Positions 54,841 to 64,000 of a stretch of 64,000 bases of DNA are shown piece by piece. Origin of the DNA: Bryum argenteum (lineage: Eukaryota; Streptophyta; Bryopsida; Bryales; Bryaceae); NCBI GenBank assembly GCA_037043015.1, contig CM073328.1, forward strand, positions 62,001 through 126,000, written 5' to 3'. The notes under the pieces were generated by a model that was not told the DNA's origin, made no database searches, and worked only from the letters and a program-made list of their open reading frames with translations. Made by a program: the position numbers and the translations under genes. Position 1 is the stretch's first letter. The number at the start of each line of letters is the position of its first letter.

Positions 54841-57800
54841 ATGGGTAACGTTGCTAAAAGACAACGGGTGCGAAATGGCATCAATCGCCCGGGTTTAGCA
54901 GCAAGGGCCACTGCAGCTCGCTTGCACGAAGAGCAGCGCACTTTGGAGACTGAGAATGCAAGAGAAAGGAAGTCTCGCCAGAGATCACGAGATAGAGAAA
55001 GACACAGGGAAGCTCTTATTTTAGCGTCTGCAGCACCCGATGTTGAGGTGGACGACAGTTTATCAGTGAGAGAATTGAACCGAATCTCACTTCGAGTAGC
55101 GCAGTATTTAGTTCAGGAGTTGAGATGTTGTCCCGGTCCCCAGAGTAGGAGAGATGTTGTGGAGAGGGTATTGCGCCATAACACTGTATCGCCTTTGCTA
55201 CCTGAGTACTATGCTCGGCCACAAGAAGCAAAGGCCATTCATTCGTTCATTGAGAACTTCAGGAATGAATTGCAATTAGTAAAGGTGGCTAACTCCAACG
55301 AGTTGTTAGCCAGGAAGAGTGCCTTGTTGGATGCAGCAGTTAGCTTGGGAATTGATGGTGTGAGACCATTGTCCCGTGTTTTGAAGACGTCAGAACTGAG
55401 CATCAATATTGCTTTGAATAGAAGGATTCGGGCCGCTCATACTGAGGAAACGATGTTGGGACTTCGCTTACATCGCAAGAAGAGAGGGGGTCTCTCTGAC
55501 TACGCCAAAGATTGCATTGAGCGATGGTGGAATGCAGAAACTAAGGTGTCCCCAAACAGAAAGGACGTTATCAAACACAGAGTAGGTCGGAAAGACTGGG
55601 CTGAGCCTCATCCGACTCATTATCTGTGTGATTCTCAGGTATGTTCAAACTTATTGTTTAGGAGTTGATTTTTTCCCCTATTCGTGAGTCCTGATACACT
55701 TTTTGAGTCGTCTTGCAAAATTCCTACTTTTGCATAAATAGTGTTTTACAATGATTAGAAGATGGACACACTTAGACAAACCCATAAGCATGATGAGTTG
55801 TCTAGCTAGCACATCCACTATTCCAAGTACATTCTTAGCCCGGACCACAAGTGCTTCTAATAATATTCTGAATTGCTCTTGTAGTAGTTAATGGTGTAAA
55901 TGTATAGCCCATAGCACTTTGTTCACCTGTTGTACAATGCGGAAGTTAGAGCTTGCACATTTTTTACTTTGGACCTTAAAGGTTGAATGGAAAACCAAGT
56001 ACAAGCGGGTACTCATGTACTTTATGTTGCTAGTAACGTACCCTGTGTACATATAGCATCGTCAAGTATATATGGAACTAGCACTTTGTTCACCTGTTGT
56101 ACAATGCGGAAGTTAGAGCTTGTACATTTTTTACTTTGGACCTCAAAGGTTGAATGGAGAACCAAATACAAGCGGGTACTCATGTACTTTATGTTGCTAG
56201 TAACGTACCCTGTGTACATAGAAACTACCAATTTATGTACTTAGTGTATGCATCCAATGTACTATTGTATGATGTCCACTTAGGAACCCAAAGTTTGTAA
56301 TGCATACCGGAACACATGCATCACTTATAGTACATTGTGGTGATACTTTCTGTACAATTTGTATCTTTTGTGAACTTGTTATGTACATGGTTTACAAAAA
56401 GGTCCTCATTGTACCTATTGTGCATCCTTTTGAGTTTTGCAGACCTCGTTCTTCTTGCGGTTCAAGGAAGTCCACCCGGAATGTAGTGTGCGGCAGAGGG
56501 CATTTGAGAGGCTGAAGCCGTGGTGGGTGCGGAAACTGAAGGAGAGAAATACATGTTGCTGTATTTACCACGTTCAGATGGACTTCATGAAGATCGGACT
56601 AAGGAATCTGCGAGACAAATTGCGAGGGCTACACGTTAACTGTGTTTGTGTTTGTGTTATTTGCAAAAGCGATGCAGAGGGGATTTGCTGTGCACATGAC
56701 CAGATTTTTGAGCGAATAACCTTGCTGTGGGAAGCATGTGTGTGTCCGAAAGGGGAGTTCGATGTGTGGCATAAACTTGAATGCCTTATGGGAGATTGTT
56801 CTAGATGTGGTTTTCATTTGCTTTCATTTTGTCCTCTTGAGAAGTCTGTTTCTAACACATTTAGCTTGAAGTGGAAGTGTTTTGAGTACTACCAGGTGGG
56901 AGTGGACACTGAGACTGGAAGAGCCAAGAAAAGAATTAGGGAGGCTTTCAAAGAGACACCTGCACATGAATTTTTATCATACATGGAGAAAACTGTTACT
57001 ACCTTCATCACGCACAACTTCAAAGCTCGATGGCAAGATGAGCAATGCCAGCTGATGATGAAAAATGTGCCTGAGGGAGTTGTTGTGTCCCACATTGACT
57101 TTGCTGAAAATTATAGCTTTGCCATCCAGAATGAGGTGCAAAGCTTGTATTATTTCAGTACAAGTGTGACCATATTAGTTCACATTACAATGTGGAAAGA
57201 AGGAGACCAGACCATGAAGCAGACGCACTTTTATATCTCTGATGACAAATCCCATGATTCTGCTTTTGTTCAGCATTGCATGATGTTGCATTGGGATTGG
57301 CTACTTGACTCTGGATTAACTCCGGAGGAGCATTGGGTCTATAGTGACGGCTGCAGTGCACAATTTAAGTGTGCAACAGCGATGTACTTTGTGGCCCGGT
57401 ACCCTAGGCTTACCGGAGGTTGCAAAATGAATTGGAACTTCTTTGAATCCGCTCATGGAAAGGGTGAATGGGATGGTGCAGGGGCTGTTGTGAAGAGGGC
57501 ATTGGCTGCTGAGCAAATCACGAATCCCTTGAGGCCCTTGCGAAATGCAGCCGAAGTGGTGGATTTCCTCGAGAAGAAGTATACAGAACGTGTACCAAGT
57601 TCATACGCACGAGCTTCAACTTCCCCTCTTTCTCGTGTTTTTTGGTTGATTGGAGCTACAACTGTAGATCATGTAGATAACAGTATGAAATGCCACACTT
57701 TGTCAGGCTCCAAAAGTCTCTATTCTATTTCAGGCTTCTCCATAACAGACCCTACTCTCCTTAGGACTCGTGAGTTGTCATGCTTTTGTATCCCATGTAT

Positions 57801-58343
57801 AGATGGTGAATGGACTAATTGTGAGAACTTAGCACATGTGCAGGAATGGCGGGTTCAAAGGTTGCAGCCCCTCAGCGCTGCTGCTGTAGCTCAACAGATT
57901 GAGGAGATCGACAATGAAGCAAATTGGGTGTACGATGGTGTTTCTGAAGAGATTGGCGATTTGGTAGAAATTGGCGACAACTTCATGGTACCTGCAGAGG
58001 AGGGTAATGACGATGGGGTTGAATACTACATTCTCCAGTGTGTGGCGAAGAAGTTTGTATTACAAGAGCCCCTGACTTGTCCATGGGGGGGGTATTTAGA
58101 GCTGGAGACGCTATGATTCGAGCAAAATACTACCAGAAGCATGGGCGTGGAGAGGAAACGTACTTGTTTTGTGACAAGGCAGTTGATGCTCATGTAGAGG
58201 CTCATCTGGTTCGTGCTTGCAAATTCCCTATGATTCTTGCTTCCTATAGGGTGAAGGGAACCCGTGTATACAAGGTGTCCAGTGAAATACTTGAGATATG
58301 TGAAGAAGCCTTACGGGAGTGGTGGGCATTCAATGCTGATTAA
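54841..58343 (+). CDS. DDE-type transposase-like protein (2 exons, one frameshift)
   Basis: Exon 1 54841-55638 and exon 2 from 56443 join in phase (GT-AG, 804-bp intron). The frame is open back to 54793; I chose the ATG at 54841. The N-terminus is very basic (KRQRVRNG, ERKSRQRSRDRERHRE), probably nuclear and DNA-binding. Exon 2 has cysteine-rich pairs (CVCVICKSDAEGICC) and a probable RNase-H-like catalytic core: SHIDFAENYSF (Asp at 57097), VYSDGCSAQFK (Asp at 57346) and WNFFESAHGKGEWDG (Glu at 57445), with 82 and 32 residues between. I recall similar DF(S/A)ENY / SDG..(S/G)Q(F/Y)K / HGKG..DG proteins, uncharacterised, in many invertebrate genomes. The frame shifts by one at a G8 run (58085-58092); the C-terminal ~80 codons (FRAGDAMIRAKYYQKHG onward, to the stop at 58341) lie in the next frame. 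Superfamily not assigned. Confidence 0.72.
55913..56224 (+). repeat. 167-bp tandem duplication in transposase intron
   Basis: Two copies starting AGCACTTTGTTCACCTGTTG at 55913 and 56080. Each contains several GTAC motifs. The second is slightly shorter. It lies wholly inside the 804-bp intron. Confidence 0.88.
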
Positions 58344-58536
58344 GTATGTTCCATTGATCAGTTCAAGAGGTCCTCACTAAGAGTGTTTCTACTATTTTGG
58401 GCTTCGGTAGAGGGATTGGTTAGAAGTATTTGTAAATACTGTTAGTACTATGAGTATCAATAAATAGTTGTGAGTTTTTAAACCCACAATCATATAGGTG
58501 AGCAATAAGATGTTTATTTCGTATTTGCTTTGTGAT

Positions 58537-58602
58537 TACATATAGTACATGTACATAAAGTACATTTTCTACATATAGTACATGTACATAATGTACATTT
58601 TT
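58537..58602 (+). repeat. 33-bp tandem repeat between convergent genes
   Basis: Two units (58537-58569, 58570-58602) containing TAGTACATGTACATA, each partly palindromic. They sit in the 300-bp gap between the ends of the transposase and SUVR-like genes, so they could lie in both 3' UTRs. Each carries TGTACATA, which equals the PUF-protein RNA site UGUANAUA. Confidence 0.88.
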
Positions 58603-58658
58603 TACATCTATGAGTACAAAATTGCTACATCTAAAAGCGAGACAACATGAGTTCTAAG

Positions 58659-59727
58659 TCATCTAATCCTACGTGGCTTAGGTGGTTTTCGGGCTGATTT
58701 TCGCTGAAACTGGGTTGGTAACACCTTCCATTTGCAAAGGATACTGTTACACCTACAATGGAAATGCATTTGTGATGGTCCGTTGTGTTTGAAACATGTG
58801 CCGTAATCCCACGTCAACTCTTCTCCAACTTCAATGATGCGATTCGAAAAGAAGGCCACATGATAGCAGCGGCGGTCCACACACTCAATTGAGACAGGTA
58901 CGTCCACTAGATTTGGATCCCCACATCTGCAATGTCGAGGGACAAATGTTAGTCCTAGCAAAGAAGTAAAAGACAAAAAGAAAAAAGAAAAAATGGATTC
59001 GGTTTCGTACCTGTGGTTCAAAAATCTGGCCACGTTTCCGAAGTGAGTGGAATCCAAGCACAAAGCACTATTGTCATCTACCTCTTGCTCAGTAGCCCAG
59101 TCCGCATCTAATGCCATACTATAGGTGAGAGCGCCATCTTGCTGCTTATTTCTAACAATGAGCTCAGCATTAGTTAAAATCTCTCCTGTTAATTCAAAAA
59201 CGAATGCACCTTTCGGTATACGCTCAGCTCCCCGAATTCCCCATCCTGTAAGGGCTGTATGAAAGACCTCTAACCGGAACTTCATGCCCTGCTGAACAAC
59301 ACGATTCCCACATTCACTGCTGCACCTGCACTTCACATTACACTCTTTAAGGAAAATACGAGGAACATGACCCTCGCATATTTCCACACCCCTAATACAT
59401 GGGGCACCCTTCTTACAGAAATGTACATTATTATTGTTCCCCCCCCTCGATGAACTCATCTGCCAGAATGCCTCCGACGTATGCACTGTGACCCCCGACA
59501 CTTGCTTGGCATGGACAGGCAGCATCCACATCCATGCAATTGTCGGGGCATTGACAGTAGTCCCCAGGGTGCAGGCTCTCAAGTGTCGTAGGTACCTTTG
59601 CTTTATCAAAAATTACACTTTTTTGCATGTACTGAAAATCAGCCAAATGATGATCAGAGGAAACAACTCGGACAGGAGTCTTCTCCCGCCCCTTAGACAA
59701 ATCTTCAGCATCGTACCAAGTTTGGGC
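58659..59727 (-). CDS. SUVR4-type histone H3K9 methyltransferase
   Basis: SET-domain lysine methyltransferase. Minus-strand exons 59727-59011 and 58926-58659 flank an 84-bp GT-AG intron; any 5' exon is unresolved (first in-frame ATG at 59700). Pre-SET cysteines: YCQCPDNCMDVDAACPC, CKKGAPC, CNVKCRCSSECGNRVVQ. SET: GWGIRGAERIPKGAFVFE, TGEILTNAEL, MALDADWATEQEVDD, ALCLDS, GNVARFLNH followed by RCGDPNL (NHxCxPN motif completed by splicing), YHVAFFS and EELTWDYG. Post-SET: CRCNSILC. The EILTN-EL, LDADW and ALCLD signatures are those of plant SUVR1/2/4. A G8 run (59439-59446) shifts the frame by one between pre-SET and SET. The N-terminal WIYLD domain of Arabidopsis SUVR4 was not found. Confidence 0.85.
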
Positions 59728-59908
59728 CTGACAGCCACGAAATATGTTAGATCAACCCTCAAATGAAGCCTGCGTCAATGAGGGAGGGATCCTCACAATC
59801 CGTTGTATTAAAAAAAAGCATAGTTACGCACAATAAGAGCTCATCATTGCAGCTCAGTAGACCAAAACCCACAGTTAAATGCAATAACAAAAACACCCTG
59901 CTGTAGAC

Positions 59909-62900
59909 CTATTTTGTAGTGGCAACCCTCGCCTGCTTCTGCAAGGAAGTGCCACCTACCTTCTGACCCTTTCCCTTCTTAGCTGTGACCTTCGTAACCA
60001 TTTCTGCATCAACCTCCTTGGCAGCACGTGATCTGGTCCTCCGACTGGTCTCTGAAGCTAGAACCAGATTATCGGTACCTTGAAGAAGCTCCGATAAGTC
60101 CTTCCATGTCCTCTTCTCTGGGGAGTAGAGATTCTCAGGGGCGGGCCGATTTTCTGGTTCTAAATCATCTAGCTCTGGATGCTCCCTTTCCCTCCTTGCC
60201 TTGACCTCCGAAACTGACGTTGACGGTGGTATAAGGAGCAGCTCTCCTCCCTCCTGCATAGCCGTATCTGGGGCCTCCACTGCCACCGTTGTCGTGTGGA
60301 CCTCCTTCAATACTGGCGATAATTTAACAGAATGCTCCAGCGAAGAAGCTTCTAATGTTGTAGCCTCCACCGTAGTAGTCTCAACCTGTTCTGTGAGAGG
60401 GTCGAGACTCCTCTGAGAAACATCCACTTCTGTAGCTACAGCTTGCACCTTCGGCATCGTATCCCCCAACCCTTCTCTAATACTGTCCATATCGTCCTCA
60501 TTAGGTTTGACCGTAATCCCTTTCCCTCGCTGCCCTACTAAGCATTGTGACCCAGATTTGAACGCTATCGGGCTTCTACCTTCATCTTTCTCTAGCTCGA
60601 TCGCCCTCCCAATTGCCAATTCCTCTTTTTCCCCAGAAGTCGCTCTCGGAAGTTCTAACTGGGGCCTGGGATGCTCCAGAACATGAAATCCAGCGCTACC
60701 ATGGCTGCTAAACCCTGACATCATGCCATAGTCTTTGAACGCTGCCCCCTCACATTCTGAAATCTCTAGTTGAGAGTCCTCCTGGCCTTGTAGCGTAGGA
60801 TTCTCTTGACTGAACTCTGAGTCCATGACGTGCTTTTCCGCTTGTGTAGCATCCTTGGAATCAACATCGTTCTCTTCAATGATATCTGAAAGGTACAATA
60901 ACACAATCACATGAGTACTTACTGTACTCCGATACCAGAGGAAAGTACAAAATGGATATGAAACAAGAAATAGTTGTACAAAGTATAGAAATGTACAAAG
61001 ACTAGAAATGTAGAAAGTATAGGAATGTACATTCAAGGAATAGAAATGTACAAGGAATAGCAATGTTAAGGAATAGAAATGTACTAAGCTATCAACATGT
61101 ACTGAAAATACAGATGTACTCCACATAAACTATTCCATGTACTCTCAAAAACCCAATGTACTAAACAAACAGAAACGTACTTGGAATATCACTGTAGAAA
61201 GAATACCAATGTACTCAAAATACCAATGTACTCAAAATACCAATGAACTAATATTACAAAGCGTACAACTAGTAAAAAAAGTTATATACTATTTCTATTA
61301 CCTGAAAGTAGCGGTTTAATAGTACCAGCCCGAGGGAGCGTGAAGTGCCCATTGTACTCACAAAACAATCATTCAGTACTGTTTTCGTTAAGCACCATAA
61401 AAACAAAGCAGAAAAAGCATAGAAAATACCTGTTTCCGGTCCTCTCAGTACATTGTTGTTGGCAGACCCTGTCGTCAGCAAAAAAACACATTGTTTATTA
61501 AAGTCCTCGAAGTACCTATAGAGTGGTAATGTACATAGAAATTAGGCAGAGAACACAATCGTATGAACTGTCCCGGTAAGAAGTATAAACTCTGAAGGCA
61601 GAAACTCTAAGTGTACAATCATTCACACAAATTGAATCACAAGACATAGCTTCAATGAAATGTGAACTTACCAATTGCTGGTAACTTGGACCTCGCTTGG
61701 TGTATTCTGTCCTTCATAATTCTCTTCCTCTCTTCAGCCAACCCGAGCGTTAATTCCCTTTGTGATAGCTCTGCATCTGGCTCTCCCCAACCAAAGCTTC
61801 GATGCCACGCTGGATGAGACAACTTGAAGCAACCCTCAGCCACACACTTGCCATTTCTAGAGAAAACTACTGAAGCACAAAATGGATGATACAAATGCTT
61901 ACACGAGGATACTACAATGTCACTCTGAGGAAATGGGAATGAACACAAACTGCAAGCTGTAATTCTAATAAACCTGCTGTCATCCCTAAAATCACTAAAA
62001 TCACGTGATGGCAAAGGAGGATCCTCGGGAGAGTACACCATCGGCCATGGTAGGCAGTTCAAAGTACTCCTTCCTGCCGTCAGCTGAAACTTCTCTGCTG
62101 CTAGGGCATCGAATTGCAGCTGGCCATTTTCCAAGCTCCTTGTCAATGATGCCATGGCAGCTTCAGCTTTGCCGAGCTCCACTCTTGCCGCTTTCACCTT
62201 TGCAGCCTCCTCCTCCATCAACTCCTGAATTCCTTCCATCTTTATCGTTTCCTTGAATGTATCTTTGCCTGCTTCTTGAAGTGTCTTGATGAATGCCTTC
62301 TTTTGTGCCTCTTGCTTCTGCAAGGACAGCATTCCCCAATCAGATTGCTTGCAACTCAATGAAGCCTCTTCGAGCCTCTGTCTTGCCTCCTTCAATTCCC
62401 GAAGGTATTGCTGCTCCAAGTGAACTGCCTCCATCAGCTGTCGCACTTCTAGCAGGCGCTCTTCAAGATGTGAATTTTTCGAAACCAAACCTGTGAGCGT
62501 CCATCCACCGTTCTCTGGCACGCCGAGCCCTGAAGCCATCCCAGATACGTTGCCCGCACCATCGCAGTCACCCATTGAGATAGACGTCGAAAGACGTCGT
62601 GACTTTGAAGCATTCCTCCTCCCCTGAGAGGCATCCACCAGGGCTCTCTTCTTGCCGCTGCTTTCCTCATCTCCCTCCGTCTTCACTTGCACACCACGGT
62701 CTACTCTGAATCCACGCCATTCCTTGCCTCGCACGTCAACGTTTTTCTTCCCCTCCGCAGTGATAGACGCAGCGACTGCTTTCTTCAGTTCTTCCAACTT
62801 CTGACAGTCTAACGCGTATCGACTACGCTGACGCTTATTAGTCTCCTCTCCGAAGGCACACCAGTTCACTCTACCGCAACCTTCCTCGTACTCAAGCGCC

Positions 62901-63535
62901 ACCCCTTCGGCAAAACGAATCGTGACAAGATTCGGTGTTTCATCCTCGCCATGCTGGTAGAGGATCGGGTGCAAATACTTCACCCTATTCACAACCTCCT
63001 GCACATTGCAATCACCCCAAGCATACCCAGCCCGCCCCGATTCCCCGTATGGCTTCCCAAATAGCTTCCTCAGAGTCTCTGCAGGGACAATATTCTTGCG
63101 AAAGTGATGAGGATTCTCGCCTTTGTCTTCAAGCGCGAACTCTGTCTTAAAATCGTGCTTCTTCAGCTGTCGGGGGGGCTTCTTCAATCGCGCAATTTCG
63201 TCCTCAACATCCTCAGCAGACCTGAAAACCTTGAGAGATCTGTCCTTCCCCCTCCCTTTTGCTTTTGAAGTAGATCTGTCACCTCCCTGCAGCTCCCTCG
63301 GATCTTCCTCATTGCCGCTTGGCACACTCGATCTCCCCGAACGCGCCGGTAAACTACAGCACTTCGACGTCTCCAGAGCTTTGTCGGCGTTCCCAGCATC
63401 CAGCTTTCCCTCTTTCGCTTGCGCACTCTGTGCGTTCTCTTCGTTCACCAAAGCTACAGCGGCTTCCTGAAGGCTCCCCTCGGCGTCCTCGCTCTGCACA
63501 ATTGAAGCTTTCTGTTTTGGGCGCATACGCCCCAT
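59909..63535 (-). CDS. Large coiled-coil protein with RING-like domain (3 exons)
   Basis: Exons 63535-61672, 61468-61430 and 60885-59909 join in phase to 959 residues. I start at MGRMRPKQKA; the frame is open to an earlier ATG at 63595. Residues ~1-130 are charged and probably disordered. About 130-250 holds a compact unknown domain (LRKLFGKPYGESGRAGYAWG, VVNRVKYLHPILYQ). About 375-505 is coiled coil. About 528-570 is a RING-like zinc site CSLC...SSCKHLYHPFCA...CVAEGC (C-x2-C, C-x-H-x2-H-x2-C, C-x4-C), which could be a ubiquitin-ligase-type or other zinc domain. The last exon is acidic and Ser/Thr/Glu-rich and ends in a basic tail (RRTRSRAAKE). I do not recognise the family. An additional small alternative exon may end at 61302. 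It lies just upstream of the SUVR4-like gene on the same strand. Confidence 0.65.
60940..61270 (-). repeat. Degenerate TGTAC repeat inside an intron
   Basis: More than a dozen spaced TGTAC motifs, in units such as AATGTACTCAAAATACC repeated in tandem (about 61200-61250) and AGAAATGTACAAAG (about 60985-61080), in the second intron of the RING-like gene. Confidence 0.75.
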
Positions 63536-64000
63536 TTTGAGACTCACCGAGCACTCCCTCCAAACTACAGAGCAACCCACAAAAGCTAAACCCACAAAAG
63601 CTCAACCCACAACAGCTCAACCCACTCCCCGAACCTACAGCAGCACGTCGACCGGAGGAAAGTTGTTCAAAAACAGAAGTGGCGCGAAAGCAGAGTGAGG
63701 CAGCCTTCCGAACGAGAGAGACGACGGCTACCGGGTATCACCGGTCATCGATTTGGAGGCTATAATGGGTAACCGGTGGGCAGCGGTAACCTCAACTTAC
63801 TGAACTTGTCCATGTGACACATATGAGACCACGTGATGAGTAGATGTGACACATAGGCTCCAACTCATCAATCAGTTTTTCAGTACTCTCCAATGATGAT
63901 TACAAATCCATAAATGAAAACTAAAAATCAAATAATGAAGATCAAATATCAAAATTGACTACGTCAAGAATTTCAAAATGAAGATCAAATTTAATAGGAA
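63536..64000. other. Upstream region of RING-like gene and right edge
   Basis: Purine/C-rich near the gene with repeated CACAAAAGCT(A/C)AACC units at about 63578-63620, then A/T-rich with GAAGATCAAAT repeats at the edge. It probably contains the 5' UTR and promoter; GGCTATAATGG at about 63760 could be a TATA-like site on the plus strand only. No gene or terminal inverted repeat found. Confidence 0.35.

Larger units (their letters stand above)
53279..64000. mobile_element. Candidate large DNA transposon (transposase + SET + RING-like)
   Basis: A DDE-like transposase on the plus strand converges with two minus-strand genes, a SUVR4-like methyltransferase and a RING-like coiled-coil protein. 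Non-coding parts across the whole stretch share dense TGTAC motifs, which the rest of the window lacks. The left border may be 53279, where duplicated sequence stops. No terminal inverted repeat was found, so the right end is probably outside the window. Alternatively the transposase may have landed next to ordinary host genes. Confidence 0.4.

Noticed and set aside
61302-61345. Extra exon between the microexon and the last exon of the RING-like gene
   Set aside because: With the only plausible acceptor the phase leads to a stop; the direct join 61430 to 60885 stays open.
53279-64000. Polinton/Maverick or other virus-like element
   Set aside because: No DNA polymerase B, capsid, packaging ATPase or protease is seen; the content is transposase, SET and RING-like proteins.

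Overview
The window is nuclear DNA of a plant-type (streptophyte) eukaryote. It holds spliced genes for a dehydroascorbate reductase (DHAR), a thylakoid RIQ/DUF1118 protein and a SUVR4-type histone methyltransferase, buried in nested Ty3/gypsy and Ty1/copia LTR retrotransposons with 5-bp target duplications. The large introns and TE load would suit a seed-free plant or charophyte alga, but that is an inference; nothing here fixes the species.

Layout. 1-7352: Ty3/gypsy element G1 (minus strand), running off the left edge, with its 5' LTR at 6568-7352. 7617-21417: a short Ty1/copia element (C1, plus strand) split by a Ty3/gypsy element G2 (10357-20439, minus strand); both have exact 5-bp target duplications. 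21418-28022: copy A of a segmental duplication (its first ~135 bp lie at 7481-7616, left of C1), holding a MULE-like MITE, a three-exon coiled-coil gene and a six-exon DHAR gene whose last exon runs into foreign sequence. 28020-30300: copy 1 of a RIQ/DUF1118 segment. 31714-37488: copy B of the coiled-coil + DHAR segment, which lacks C1 and the MITE and so preserves both empty sites. 38181-46627: a small TTAA-flanked piggyBac-like MITE interrupted by a chromovirus-type Ty3/gypsy element, G3 (38440-46519). 46632-51100: AT-rich DNA with a second TTAA MITE and a long foldback hairpin. 51101-53278: a candidate transit-peptide exon and copy 2 of the RIQ segment, decayed. 53279-64000: a gene cluster unlike the rest: a DDE-type transposase (plus strand), facing a SUVR4-like SET methyltransferase and a 959-aa coiled-coil/RING-like protein (minus strand), with non-coding DNA rich in TGTAC motifs.

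The most unusual parts are: (1) the right-end cluster, which may be one large DNA transposon carrying a chromatin-silencing methyltransferase; (2) repeated evidence that duplicated copies differ mainly at CAG/CTG trinucleotides, either a real mutation process or consensus errors at modified CHG sites; (3) TTAA/CCC piggyBac-like MITEs in a plant-type genome; and (4) a chimeric DHAR copy made by a duplication breakpoint. All boundaries come from reading the sequence by eye; no alignments or searches were run.
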